Shown: positions 16,050 through 24,819, counted from the stretch's first letter. The stretch: 27,577 bases of DNA from RBG-16-66-20 sp049651845 (GCA_049651845.1 JBASCW010000171.1:1-27577), one strand, 5' to 3'. Notes: a model not told the origin generated them from the sequence alone. Program-made: numbers and translations.

Positions 16050-16513
16050 GTGAGGAAAAGGAAGCCTTTCTCGACCGCTGGTCGCGGCTCAAGCGGGAAC
16101 AACCCGAGGAAGAAAAGCCCTTCGTTCCGCAGGCCAAGCAGGAACCGCCCGCGCCGCTGCCGCCGGTCGACAAGCTCAAGCCCGATTCCGATTTCACGCC
16201 GTTCATGGATCCGCGGGTGGACCCCGAGACGCGCCGCTCGGCGCTGAAGAAGCTGTTCGCCGACGCGCACTACAACGTTCCCGACCCCTTCGAGGCCTAC
16301 TCGGAGGACTACACCAAGAGCGAGCCGATCCCGGAGAAGATTCTGAAGGCGATCAACCGGGTGCGCGACGTCGCGGTCAAGGGAGAGGAGAAAGTGGCGG
16401 AGGAGGAACGCTTGGCCGAGCAAGTCAAACGAGCCGAACAAGCCGCACAGGCCGACAAGGCCGAGGCGCCCACGCAGGCACAGGAAGATGTCCCTGGCAG
16501 GCAAGACGCTTAA
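16046..16513 (+). CDS. DUF3306 protein of the formate dehydrogenase cluster
   Basis: This is a 155-residue, highly charged protein. MSEEKEAFLDRWSRLKREQ is followed by a Pro/Lys-rich linker and then the conserved core LKPDSDFTPFMDPRVDPETRRSALKKLFADAHYNVPDPFEAYSEDY, cut here to its key parts: D-S-D-F-x-x-F-M and L-F-x-D-x-x-Y-N-V-P-D. The C-terminal 40 residues are a Glu/Lys/Ala-rich probable coiled coil. The function is unknown, but it is a steady partner of DUF3305. It overlaps the previous gene by 4 bases and the following polyferredoxin gene by 26 bases. Confidence 0.87.
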   Translation: MSEEKEAFLDRWSRLKREQPEEEKPFVPQAKQEPPAPLPPVDKLKPDSDFTPFMDPRVDPETRRSALKKLFADAHYNVPDPFEAYSEDYTKSEPIPEKILKAINRVRDVAVKGEEKVAEEERLAEQVKRAEQAAQADKAEAPTQAQEDVPGRQDA

Positions 16514-18605
16514 GCTCTGCTCCTGCAACGGCACGATTCCGCTCGACCCGAAACGCCTCGCCGAGGCGCTCAAGGCGAAGCAGCCGATCGCCGTGCACCG
16601 CGAGCTGTGCCGCAAGGAGGCCGGCGCATTCCAGTCCGCGCTTGCGGATCCCGACCTGATCGTCGCCTGCACGCAGGAAGCGCCGCTGTTCGCCGAGCTG
16701 GCGGCGAGCGCGCAGTCGCAGGCGCGCCTGTCGTTCGTCAACATCCGCGAGTCCGGCGGCTGGTCGGTCGAAGGCGAGAGCGCCGGGCCGAAGATCGCCG
16801 CCTTGCTCGCCGCGGCCGCGCTGCCCGCGCCCGAGCCGGTCCCCGAGGTGGAGTACAAGTCGGGCGGCCAGCTGCTGATCGTCGGGCCCGCGGACGCGGC
16901 GCTCGACTGGGCCGCGCGCCTCGCTGGCACGCTCGAAGTGAACGTGATCATGACGGGCAAGGGCGCCGGCGAGCAGCCCGAGGAACGCCGCTATCCGATG
17001 TGGTCGGGCAGAGTCACGGCGATCTCGGGCTGGCTTGGCGCGTTCGACGTCGAGTGGGTGCAGGACAATCCGATCGACCTGGACTTGTGCACGCGCTGCA
17101 ACGCCTGCCTGCGCGCCTGTCCGGAAGGCGCGATCGACCTCAGCTACCGCATCGACCTCGACAAGTGCAAGGCGCACCGCGAGTGCGTGAAGGCCTGCGG
17201 CCCGGTGAACGCGATCGATTTCGCGCGGCCGGCGGCGCCGCGCCGCGAGCGCTTCGACCTGGTGCTGGACCTTTCGCGCGAGCCGCTGATCCGGCTGCCC
17301 GACCTGCCGCAGGGCTATGCAGCGCCGGGCGCCGATCCGCTCGAACAGGCGCTCGCGGCGCAGCGCCTCGGCGCGCTGGTCGGCGAATTCAGCAAGCCGC
17401 GCTTCACGCAATACCGCGAACGCATCTGCGCGCACGGTCGCTCGGGCAAGACCGGCTGCACGCAGTGCATCGACGTCTGCTCGACGGGCGCGATCAGCGC
17501 CGACGGCGATCACGTCAAGGTCGAGGCGCATCTGTGCGCGGGCTGCGGCGGTTGCGCGACGGTCTGTCCGTCGGGCGCGATGACCTATGCGTATCCGCAG
17601 GTCCCGGATCTGGGCATGCGCCTGAAGGCGCTACTGCAGGTCTACCGCGACGCGGGCGGCACGGACGCCTGCGTACTGGTGCACGATGTCGAGGCCGGCC
17701 GCGGCGCGCTACGCGCCATCGGCAGGCACGCCGGCCATGGCACGCGCGGGCTCGGGCAAAAGGGCGCGGGGCGCGGGCTGCCGGCGCGCGCGATTCCGCT
17801 CGAATGCTTTCACATCGCCTCCATCGGCATCGAGCTGCTGCTCGGCGCCGTGTGCTACGGCGCGAGCCAGGTGGCGGTGCTCGCGACCGGGCGCGAGCCC
17901 GAGGGCTACGTCGCCGCCCTCAAGAAGCAGATGTCGTTCGCCGAGGCGATCCTGCGCGGGCTCGGCTACGCCGGCACGCATTTCACGGTGCTGGAGGGCG
18001 CCGACCTGGAGAACCGGCTGTGGGCGCTCCAGCCGGCCGCGACGGTCGCAAAAGCCGCGGCCTTCAATCTCTCGGCGGAGAAACGGACTTCGCTCGATTT
18101 CTGTCTTGATTTCCTGCTCAAGGAATCGAAGACAAGACCACGGGAAATCGGCCTTCCTTCCGGTGCTCCCTTCGGCGCGATCACGGTCAACAAGGACACC
18201 TGCACGCTGTGCAAGGCCTGCATCGGCGCCTGTCCCGAGAGCGCGCTGCTCGATTCGCCGGAGGCGCCGCTGCTGCGTTTCATCGAGCGCAATTGCGTGC
18301 AATGCGGCCTGTGCGAGAAGACCTGCCCGGAGAACGCGATCGCGCTCGTTCCAAGGTTGTCCCTGGATGGCGGGGCCAAACAACCGGTCACGCTCCATGA
18401 AGCCGAGCCGTTCAACTGCGTACGCTGCGGCAAGCCCTTCGGCACGCGGCGCATGGTGGAGGCGATGACCGGCAAGCTCGGCACGCACGCGATGTTCGCC
18501 GGGGACGCGCTGAAGCGCCTGCAGATGTGCGGCGACTGCCGCGTCATCGACATGGCGAGCGCCACCGACCACCCGTCGATTTTCGACGTCACGGGCCGCA
18601 AGTGA
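16488..18605 (+). CDS. Polyferredoxin (multiple [4Fe-4S]) of the formate dehydrogenase cluster
   Basis: This is a 705-residue cytoplasmic protein without signal peptide or membrane helices. Cys motifs lie at 201-211 (CTRCNACLRAC), 227-237, 324-331, 350-360 (CAGCGGCATVC), 572-582 (CTLCKACIGAC) and 603-613 (CVQCGLCEKTC). A C-terminal pair of CxxC motifs (644/647 and 681/684) may bind zinc or another cluster. Residues 1-170 resemble the N-terminus of other redox accessory proteins (KLCSCNGTIPLD). It may carry electrons to or from FDH, or help its assembly. Proteins of this size are usual in betaproteobacterial FDH clusters. The start has AGGA just upstream; the end overlaps the torD GTG by 4 bases. 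Positions 18058-18172 use AT-richer codons. Confidence 0.85.
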   Translation: MSLAGKTLKLCSCNGTIPLDPKRLAEALKAKQPIAVHRELCRKEAGAFQSALADPDLIVACTQEAPLFAELAASAQSQARLSFVNIRESGGWSVEGESAGPKIAALLAAAALPAPEPVPEVEYKSGGQLLIVGPADAALDWAARLAGTLEVNVIMTGKGAGEQPEERRYPMWSGRVTAISGWLGAFDVEWVQDNPIDLDLCTRCNACLRACPEGAIDLSYRIDLDKCKAHRECVKACGPVNAIDFARPAAPRRERFDLVLDLSREPLIRLPDLPQGYAAPGADPLEQALAAQRLGALVGEFSKPRFTQYRERICAHGRSGKTGCTQCIDVCSTGAISADGDHVKVEAHLCAGCGGCATVCPSGAMTYAYPQVPDLGMRLKALLQVYRDAGGTDACVLVHDVEAGRGALRAIGRHAGHGTRGLGQKGAGRGLPARAIPLECFHIASIGIELLLGAVCYGASQVAVLATGREPEGYVAALKKQMSFAEAILRGLGYAGTHFTVLEGADLENRLWALQPAATVAKAAAFNLSAEKRTSLDFCLDFLLKESKTRPREIGLPSGAPFGAITVNKDTCTLCKACIGACPESALLDSPEAPLLRFIERNCVQCGLCEKTCPENAIALVPRLSLDGGAKQPVTLHEAEPFNCVRCGKPFGTRRMVEAMTGKLGTHAMFAGDALKRLQMCGDCRVIDMASATDHPSIFDVTGRK

Positions 18606-19201
18606 ACGAGGCGGCGGCGACCGGGCTGCAGCCCGAAGACGAGGCGCGCGCGGCGTACTACGGCTTGATCGCGCGCCTGTTTTACGCGGCGCCGGACGAG
18701 GCCGTGCTCGCGCAGATGCTGCACGCCAACGCGTTCGAAGGCAGCGATGCGCCGATCGCGCGCGCCTGGCGCGAGCTCGCGGCGGCGGCGAAGACGGCCT
18801 TTCCGGTGGTGCTGGAGAACGAGCACACGGAGCTGTTCGTCGGCACGGGCAAGGCGGAGATCACGCCGTATCTCACGCACTACACGATCCAGTACGCCAC
18901 CGACAATCCGCTCGTGGAGATACGGCAGCAGCTGCGCCGCTGGGGCATCGCGCGGCGCGAATCGGCGAGCGAACCTGAAGACCACATCTCCGGGCTATGC
19001 GAAGCGATGCGCTTTGCTATTGCGGTGCAACAACGCGCCGAAGATGAGCAGAAGGCGTTCTTTGATCGCTTCCTGTATCGGGGTGCGATTGCATTTTGCG
19101 ATGCGGTAAGCGCTTCGCCGAAAGCGAGTTTTTACCGCCTCGTGGCTCGCTTCACGCGCGCATTTCTCGAGCTCGAGAACGAGGCGTTCCGGATGCTGTG
19201 A
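18602..19201 (+). CDS. TorD/DmsD-family molecular chaperone
   Basis: This is a 199-residue helical protein of the TorD family. These chaperones bind the Tat signal and the apoenzyme of molybdenum oxidoreductases until the cofactor is inserted. Recognisable segments are RAAYYGLIARLFYAAPDE, ENEHTELFVGTGKAEITPYLTHY, EPEDHISGLCEAMRF and the final RLVARFTRAFLELENEAFRML. The client is probably the formate dehydrogenase alpha subunit 390 bp downstream. The start is the GTG at 18602, overlapping the previous stop as GTGA. The 3' half (from about 18960) is AT-richer in third codon positions than the 5' half. Confidence 0.9.
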   Translation: MNEAAATGLQPEDEARAAYYGLIARLFYAAPDEAVLAQMLHANAFEGSDAPIARAWRELAAAAKTAFPVVLENEHTELFVGTGKAEITPYLTHYTIQYATDNPLVEIRQQLRRWGIARRESASEPEDHISGLCEAMRFAIAVQQRAEDEQKAFFDRFLYRGAIAFCDAVSASPKASFYRLVARFTRAFLELENEAFRML

Positions 19202-19382
19202 ATAACCGCTACTGAGAATGGCTATTAACTGTTCTGTTCCAGCCAAGAGTTATTTTCGGTTGGGCAGTTTTCCACTCTTGATCAATGGGTAAGACACGAG
19301 TAACTTGCACTGGATTCCACAAGCAGCCCCGAATTGGTGCGACCGCAATTGTCGTTCGGGCGACGCAAAAAAAGGAGGCAGC
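19202..19382 (+). promoter_or_regulatory. Putative promoter region of the formate dehydrogenase structural operon
   Basis: This 181-bp gap is distinctly AT-richer than the genes around it. It holds an inverted repeat CAAGAGT (19244-19250) / ACTCTTG (19274-19280), and a weak promoter candidate TTGATC (19278-19283), 17 bases, TAACTT (19301-19306). No -24/-12 sigma-54 element was seen. The region ends in a strong AAAAGGAGG ribosome site. Transcription of the structural genes separate from the accessory genes is therefore likely, but the exact promoter is uncertain. Confidence 0.45.
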
Positions 19383-19580
19383 ATGAGCCAGAAAAAACCG
19401 GTCCTTTCCCGCAGAAGTTTCCTGTTGACCGTAAGCGCCGGCGGTGCCGCGGGCGCAGCGGCGATCGTCGCCAAGAACGCGGGAACGGGCACAGCGCCCG
19501 ATGCACGCGACAAGCGCGCGACCAGCGGCTACAAGGTCAGCGCGCACATCGAAAACTACTACCGCACCACCAAGGTATAG
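19383..19580 (+). CDS. Small formate dehydrogenase-region Tat-signal protein
   Basis: This 65-residue protein is almost all signal: MSQKKPVLSRRSFLLTVSAG is a twin-arginine motif (SRRSFLL) followed by an Ala-rich hydrophobic stretch. A short mature part ends SAHIENYYRTTKV. It matches the small formate-dehydrogenase-region Tat-target family (TIGR02811) as I remember it. Its role is not established. It may be a partner that travels with the enzyme. The start has an excellent AGGAGG site 4 nt before the ATG, and it ends 10 bp before the alpha subunit. Confidence 0.9.
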   Translation: MSQKKPVLSRRSFLLTVSAGGAAGAAAIVAKNAGTGTAPDARDKRATSGYKVSAHIENYYRTTKV

Positions 19581-19590
19581 GAGGCGCGCC

Positions 19591-22545
19591 ATGCTGCTCA
19601 CCAGGAAAGCGAATGGAAGCGCAACCGCGCAATCGCGCCTCGCGCTGGGACTGAATGGCGTTCTCGCGAAGACGATCGACCGCCGCACCTTCCTCAAGCG
19701 CTCGGGCATCACGGCTGGCGCTGCGGGCGTCGCCAGCCAGCTGCCGTTCAACATGATCGGCGAGGCGCAGGCGAAGGATGCCGCCGCCGGCAAGACCGAA
19801 GTCAAGCGGACGATCTGCACGCACTGCTCGGTCGGCTGCGCGATCGACGCGCACGTGCAGGATGGCGTGTGGGTCCGCCAGGAGCCGGTGTTCGACTCGC
19901 CGATCAACCTCGGCGCGCACTGCGCGAAAGGCGCCTCGATCCGCGAGCACGGCATCACCCACGACTCGCACCGCCTCAAGTACCCGATGAAGCTCGAGGG
20001 TGGCAAGTGGAAGCGCATTTCCTGGGACACCGCCTACGACGAGATCTCGAAGAAGCTGCTCGCGATCCGCAACGACAAGGAGAAGGGCGGACCGGACTCG
20101 CTGTTCGTGGTCGGCTCTTCGAAGCACAACAACGAGCAGGCCTACCTGCTGCGCAAGTGGGTGTCGCTCTGGGGCACCAACAACTGCGACCACCAGGCGC
20201 GCATCTGCCATTCGACCACCGTCGCCGGCGTGGCCCAGACCTGGGGCTACGGCGCGATGACCAACTCGTACAACGACGAGCAGAACTCGAAGTCGCTGTT
20301 CTTCCTCGGCTCGAACGCCGCCGAAGCGCATCCGGTGTCGATGCTGCACACGCTGCACGCCAAGGAAAATGGCTGCAAGGTGATCGTTGCCGACCCGCGC
20401 TACACGCGTACCGCCGCGAAGGCCGATATCTACGTGCGCTTCCGCTCCGGCACCGACGTGCCGCTGCTGTTCGGCATCCTGCATCACATCTTCAAGAACG
20501 GCTGGGAGGACAAGCAGTACATCCATGACCGCGTCTACGGCATGGAGGACGTGAAGAAGGAAGTGATGGCCAAGTGGACGCCGGACAAGGTCACCGAGGC
20601 TACCGGCTGCAGCGAGGCCGAGGTGCACAACATCGCCAAGACGCTCGCGGAGAACCGCCCCGGCTTCATCATCTGGGCGATGGGCCAGACCCAGCACAAC
20701 AACGCCAACGGCGTGGTGCGCGCCTCGAACATCCTGATGCTCGCGCTCGGCAACGTCGGCCGCTCGGGCGGCGGCTGCAACATCTACCGCGGCCACGACA
20801 ACGTGCAGGGCGCGACCGACGTCGGCCCGAACCCCGACACGCTGCCCGGCTACTACCCGGTCGCGGTGCCCGGCTCCTGGGCGCACTGGTCGAAGGTGTG
20901 GAACGTCGACCTCGACTGGATGAAGAAGCAGTACGCGTCGGAAGCGATGATGGGCAAGCCTGGCATGACGGTGTCACGCTGGATCGACGGCGTACTGCTC
21001 AAGGACGACACCATCGACCAGCAGGCGAACCTGCGCGCGATCATCTACTGGGGCCATGCGCCCAACAGCCAGACGCGCGGCCTGGAGATGCTCAAGGCGA
21101 TGGAGAAGCTCGACCTGATGGTCGTGGTCGACCCGTATCCGTCGGCCTCCGCGGCGATGTTCGCGATGGTGCGCAAGGACGGCGCCTACCTGCTGCCGGT
21201 GGCGACGCAGCTCGAGTGCGAAGGCTCGGCGACGGCATCGAACCGCTCGATCCAGTGGCGCGAGAAGGTGATCGACCCGGTGTTCGAGTCGCGCACCGAC
21301 CACATGATCATGTACCAGCTCGCACAAAAGCTCGGCTTCGCCGACCAGCTGGTCGGCAAGAAGGACGGCAAGCAGAACATCCGCCTGGTCAAGGGCAAGG
21401 GCGGCGAGGAGCCGTCGATGGAGGACACGCTGCGCGAGGTGAACCGCGGTGCCTGGACCATCGGCTACACCGGCCAGTCGCCCGAGCGCATCCAGGCGCA
21501 CATGCGCAACATGCACCTGTTCGACGTCAAGACGCTGCGCTGCAAGGGCGGCAAGGACGCCAAGACCGGCTACGACATGACCGGCGACTACTTCGGGCTG
21601 CCCTGGCCCTGCTACGGCACGGCGGCGATCAAGCACCCGGGCACGCCGAATCTCTACAACACGTCGCTGCACCCGATGGAGGGCGGCCATACCTTCCGCG
21701 CGCTGTTCGGCGTCGAGAGGGATGGCGTCAACCTGCTCGCCGAGGACGGCGTGCACGCCAAGGGAAGCGACATCACCACTGGCTACCCGCAGTTCGACCA
21801 CGTGCTGCTGAAGAAGCTCGGCTGGTGGGACGAGCTCACCGAGGACGAGAAGAAACAGGCCGAGGGCAAGACCTGGGCGAACGATCTCTCGGGCGGCATC
21901 ATCCGCGTGGCGATGAAGCACGGCTGCAGCGCGTTCGGCAACGCCAAGGCGCGCGCGGTGGTGTGGAACTTCCCCGACGGCATCCCGCAGCACCGCGAGC
22001 CGCTGTACAGCCCGCGGCCGGACATGGTCGAGAAGTATCCGACCCACGACGACGTCAAGGTGCTCTGGCGCCTGCCGACCAAGTTCAAGTCCGAGCAGCA
22101 GGAGGCGGTGAAGACCGAGGCGCACAAGAAGTTCCCGCTGATTCTCACGAGCGGCCGGCTGGTCGAGTACGAGGGCGGCGGCGAGGAGACGCGCTCCAAC
22201 CCCTGGCTCGCCGAGCTGATGCAGGACAACTTCGTCGAGATCAACCCGAAAGCTGCGGCCGACCGCAGCATCCGCAACGGCGAGTTCGTATGGGTGAGCT
22301 CGCCCTCGGGCGCCAAGCTCAAGGTGAAAGCGCTCGTCACCGAGCGGGTCGGCCCGGACACCTGCTTCATCCCGTTCCACTTCTCGGGCTGGTGGCAGGG
22401 GCAGGACATGCTGGCCTGGTACCCGGACGGCGCCGCGCCGATCGTACGCGGCGAGGCGGTGAACACGGCGACCACCTACGGCTACGACCGCGTGACCATG
22501 ATGCAGGAAACCAAGACGACGCTTTGCCAGGTCGCGAAGGCATAA
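19591..22545 (+). CDS. fdhA: Formate dehydrogenase alpha (catalytic) subunit, Cys type
   Basis: This periplasmic molybdenum (or tungsten) bis-MGD enzyme oxidises formate to CO2. It has 984 residues. A twin-arginine signal TIDRRTFLKRSG starts at residue 29. The [4Fe-4S] ligands are C76, C79, C83 and C111 (CTHCSVGC, GAHCAKG). The metal ligand is C206 followed by H207 in HQARICHSTTV, where E. coli FdhF and FdnG have selenocysteine; no UGA is present. The region NSQTRGLEML and the C-terminal cofactor domain (LILTSGRLVEYEGGGEETRS, cut here to L-T-S-G-R) are intact. A ribosome site AGGAGG lies 8 nt before the ATG. It heads the alpha-beta-lipoprotein-gamma gene order. Confidence 0.97.
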   Translation: MLLTRKANGSATAQSRLALGLNGVLAKTIDRRTFLKRSGITAGAAGVASQLPFNMIGEAQAKDAAAGKTEVKRTICTHCSVGCAIDAHVQDGVWVRQEPVFDSPINLGAHCAKGASIREHGITHDSHRLKYPMKLEGGKWKRISWDTAYDEISKKLLAIRNDKEKGGPDSLFVVGSSKHNNEQAYLLRKWVSLWGTNNCDHQARICHSTTVAGVAQTWGYGAMTNSYNDEQNSKSLFFLGSNAAEAHPVSMLHTLHAKENGCKVIVADPRYTRTAAKADIYVRFRSGTDVPLLFGILHHIFKNGWEDKQYIHDRVYGMEDVKKEVMAKWTPDKVTEATGCSEAEVHNIAKTLAENRPGFIIWAMGQTQHNNANGVVRASNILMLALGNVGRSGGGCNIYRGHDNVQGATDVGPNPDTLPGYYPVAVPGSWAHWSKVWNVDLDWMKKQYASEAMMGKPGMTVSRWIDGVLLKDDTIDQQANLRAIIYWGHAPNSQTRGLEMLKAMEKLDLMVVVDPYPSASAAMFAMVRKDGAYLLPVATQLECEGSATASNRSIQWREKVIDPVFESRTDHMIMYQLAQKLGFADQLVGKKDGKQNIRLVKGKGGEEPSMEDTLREVNRGAWTIGYTGQSPERIQAHMRNMHLFDVKTLRCKGGKDAKTGYDMTGDYFGLPWPCYGTAAIKHPGTPNLYNTSLHPMEGGHTFRALFGVERDGVNLLAEDGVHAKGSDITTGYPQFDHVLLKKLGWWDELTEDEKKQAEGKTWANDLSGGIIRVAMKHGCSAFGNAKARAVVWNFPDGIPQHREPLYSPRPDMVEKYPTHDDVKVLWRLPTKFKSEQQEAVKTEAHKKFPLILTSGRLVEYEGGGEETRSNPWLAELMQDNFVEINPKAAADRSIRNGEFVWVSSPSGAKLKVKALVTERVGPDTCFIPFHFSGWWQGQDMLAWYPDGAAPIVRGEAVNTATTYGYDRVTMMQETKTTLCQVAKA

Positions 22546-22555
22546 GGAGAACACC

Positions 22556-23200
22556 ATGGCCAGAATGAAATTTCTCTGCGACGCCGAGCGCTGCATCGAG
22601 TGCAACGGCTGCGTGACTGCCTGCAAGAACGAGAACGAAGTGCCCTGGGGCGTGAACCGCCGCCGCGTCGTCACCATCAACGACGGCGTGATCGGCGCCG
22701 AGAAGTCGATCTCGGTGGCCTGCATGCACTGCTCGGACGCGCCCTGCATGGCGGTCTGCCCGGTGGATTGCTTCTACCGCACGGCCGACGGCGTGGTGCT
22801 GCACGACAAGGACCTGTGCATCGGCTGCGGCTACTGCTTCTACGCCTGCCCGTTCGGCGCGCCGCAGTTCCCGCAGGCGGGCGCTTTCGGCCTGCGCGGC
22901 AAGATGGACAAGTGCACGTTCTGCGCGGGCGGCCCAGAGGCCGACAAGAGCGAGGCGGAATTCAAGAAGTACGGCCGCAACCGGCTGGCGGAAGGCAAGC
23001 TGCCGGCCTGCGCCGAGATGTGCTCGACCAAGGCGCTGCTGGGCGGCGACGGCGACGTGATCGCCGACATCTACCGCGAGCGCGTCGCGCGCCGCGGCAA
23101 CAAGGGCGCCGAGGCCTGGGGCTGGGGCAGCGCCTATGGCCAGCCGCCCAAGGGCGCGGGCGGCGCTGCGCCGGCAGCACCGGCGAAGGGGAAATCGTGA
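22556..23200 (+). CDS. fdhB: Formate dehydrogenase beta (iron-sulfur) subunit
   Basis: The beta subunit passes electrons through four [4Fe-4S] clusters from the alpha subunit to the membrane cytochrome b. It has 214 residues with Cys groups at 13-23 (CIECNGCVTAC), 56-68 (CMHCSDAPCMAVC), 88-98 (CIGCGYCFYAC) and 120-123 plus 152/156. Unlike E. coli FdnH, no C-terminal membrane helix is visible; the tail is a Gly/Ala/Pro/Lys-rich extension. It has no signal of its own and is presumably exported together with alpha. AAGGAGA precedes the ATG. The stop overlaps the next ATG as TGATG. Confidence 0.96.
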   Translation: MARMKFLCDAERCIECNGCVTACKNENEVPWGVNRRRVVTINDGVIGAEKSISVACMHCSDAPCMAVCPVDCFYRTADGVVLHDKDLCIGCGYCFYACPFGAPQFPQAGAFGLRGKMDKCTFCAGGPEADKSEAEFKKYGRNRLAEGKLPACAEMCSTKALLGGDGDVIADIYRERVARRGNKGAEAWGWGSAYGQPPKGAGGAAPAAPAKGKS

Positions 23201-23448
23201 TGCGCCGCCCCCTCGTCGCAGCCGCAGTGCTGGGTGGAGCCCTGGTTCTTACTGCATGCATGGAAGTCGAGCAGACGGTCCCGACCGACAAGCAGATAGG
23301 CCAGACCGTCAAGCGCGACACGGCCGCATGGAGCAACGAGCCGCTCGCGAACGGTCCGAAGTGGAGCAAGGGAGACCGCAACAGCTGGGAGGAGCAGATC
23401 AAGAAGCGCCAGCTCGCCCAGCACGAAGACCGCCGCATCTACCAGTAA
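23200..23448 (+). CDS. Small lipoprotein within the formate dehydrogenase operon
   Basis: This 82-residue protein begins MRRPLVAAAVLGGALVLTAC, a lipoprotein signal with lipobox LTAC and C20 as the lipidated residue. The mature part is short and charged, with TDKQIGQTVKRDTAAWSNEP and NSWEEQIKKRQLAQHEDRR as its parts, and has no metal-binding motif. I do not recognise a named family. Translational overlap with fdhB (TGATG) and a 13-bp gap to the gamma subunit mean it is part of the operon. A structural or assembly role at the membrane is plausible (inference). Confidence 0.85.
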   Translation: MRRPLVAAAVLGGALVLTACMEVEQTVPTDKQIGQTVKRDTAAWSNEPLANGPKWSKGDRNSWEEQIKKRQLAQHEDRRIYQ

Positions 23449-23461
23449 GGAGCCGGACGCC

Positions 23462-24538
23462 ATGCACACGCTTTCCCGCTTGACGGGTTTGCTCGTCCTG
23501 GCTCTTGCGTTTGCGCTTCCTGCCAGCGCGCAGCAGACCCAGGCGCAGCAGGATCTGGCGAAGGAGCAGCAGCAGCGCTCGATCAACCAGCCGGGCAACA
23601 ACTCGGAAGTCTGGCGCGAGGTACGTTCCGGGCAGCCCAACTACACGAGCCTCCCCGGTCGCGAGACCGGCGTGCTGATCCAGCAGCAGGCGCGCTTTCC
23701 GGGGCAGGACGTGATGTCCACCGCCGGCGAGGCCTGGCGCAAGTTCCGCAACGGCCCGATCACCTTCTACGGCGGCTGGATCCTCGTGCTGGTGCTCGCG
23801 GCGATCGCCGCGTTCTACTTCGCGCGCGGGCCGCTGATGCTGCACGACAAGCCCACCGGCCGGGTGGTCGAGCGCTTCTCGCTGGTCGAGCGCTGGGCGC
23901 ACTGGAGCACGGCGATCACCTTCGTGGTGATGGCGGTGACCGGGCTGATCATCCTGTTCGGCAAATACGTGCTGCTGCCCGTGATCGGCTACACGCTGTT
24001 CGCCTGGCTCACCGCGCTCTCCAAGAACCTGCACAACTTCGTCTCACCGCTGTTCATCGTCAGCCTGCTGTTCATGATCGTGGTCTACATCAAGGACAAC
24101 TTCCCGGAGAAGGGCGATCTCGCCTGGTTCGGCGGTGCGTTCGCGATGTTCTGGTCCGGCAAGCACGTGCCTTCCGGACGCTTCAACGCGGGCGAGAAGG
24201 TCTACTTCTGGGTCGGCGTGGTGATCCTGTGCATCACGCTCAGCGTGACCGGCATCATCATGCTGTTCCCGAACTTCGAGCAGCTGCGCACCACGATGCA
24301 GCAGGTCAACGTGATCCACGCGATCTCAGCGATCATCATGATGCTGTTCGCGTTCGGCCACATCTACGTCGGCACGATCGGCGTCGAAGGCGCCTACCGC
24401 AACATGCGCGACGGCGTCACCGACGAGACCTGGGCCAAGGAGCACCACGAGCTCTGGTACAACCACGTGAAGTCCGGCAAGATCGCCGCGAAGGCCACCA
24501 CGACCGCGCCGCAGGCGTCGGCGCAGGCGCAGCACTGA
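23462..24538 (+). CDS. Formate dehydrogenase gamma subunit (cytochrome b)
   Basis: This membrane di-heme cytochrome b556 subunit hands electrons to the quinone pool. It has 358 residues: an N-terminal signal (residues 1-24, ending PASAQ), about 75 hydrophilic periplasmic residues, a helix at 102-121, and a four-helix cytochrome b core. Candidate heme ligands are H147 (ERWAHWST), H191 (NLHNFV), H286 (VIHAISA) and H300 (FGHIYVG). The motif VERFSLVERWAHW is typical of the FDH gamma family. Being longer than E. coli FdnI (about 217 residues), it belongs to the long form (FdoI/FdhC-type naming varies). AAGGAG lies upstream of the start. Confidence 0.95.
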   Translation: MHTLSRLTGLLVLALAFALPASAQQTQAQQDLAKEQQQRSINQPGNNSEVWREVRSGQPNYTSLPGRETGVLIQQQARFPGQDVMSTAGEAWRKFRNGPITFYGGWILVLVLAAIAAFYFARGPLMLHDKPTGRVVERFSLVERWAHWSTAITFVVMAVTGLIILFGKYVLLPVIGYTLFAWLTALSKNLHNFVSPLFIVSLLFMIVVYIKDNFPEKGDLAWFGGAFAMFWSGKHVPSGRFNAGEKVYFWVGVVILCITLSVTGIIMLFPNFEQLRTTMQQVNVIHAISAIIMMLFAFGHIYVGTIGVEGAYRNMRDGVTDETWAKEHHELWYNHVKSGKIAAKATTTAPQASAQAQH

Positions 24539-24552
24539 GGAGGATCGGGATC

Positions 24553-24816
24553 ATGAGGAATCTGCACATCGCTGCGCTCGTCGCGGCCGGGCTCGCGTTC
24601 GGCTCGCTCGCGGGCGTTCACGCCGCGCTGCCCAAGCCGCCCGCCAAGACCGACGCGGAGAAGGCCGCCGAGGCTGACAAAGCCGCTGCCGCCAAGGCGA
24701 AGGAAGCCGAGCTCAACGCGAAGTACCAGGACAAGGCTGTCGCCAACTACAAGAAGAACAAGGGCATCGCCGATCCGAAGCCGTCGCCCGCGACGACCTC
24801 CGGCAAGAAGAAGTAG
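24553..24816 (+). CDS. Small secreted Lys/Ala-rich protein at the end of the FDH operon
   Basis: This 87-residue protein has a Sec-type signal (MRNLHIAALVAAGLAFGSLAG, cut here as residues 1-26 ending VHA), then a mature part dominated by Lys, Ala and Glu with a likely coiled coil (residues 38-62) and a Pro/Ser/Lys tail. There are no cysteines and no known domain. Small proteins of this composition follow the gamma subunit in other formate dehydrogenase operons as far as I recall. The role is unknown. The gap to the gamma gene is 14 bp, with GGAGGAT upstream of the ATG. Confidence 0.8.
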   Translation: MRNLHIAALVAAGLAFGSLAGVHAALPKPPAKTDAEKAAEADKAAAAKAKEAELNAKYQDKAVANYKKNKGIADPKPSPATTSGKKK

Positions 24817-24819
24817 CCG

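Noticed and set aside
20206..20211. Possible selenocysteine at the formate dehydrogenase active site
   Set aside because: The codon is TGC (Cys206), followed by His. No UGA and no SECIS-like need.
20974..22749. Long minus-strand frame opposite the FDH alpha gene
   Set aside because: The sense strand encodes a full formate dehydrogenase with all motifs. The antisense frame has no recognisable domain.
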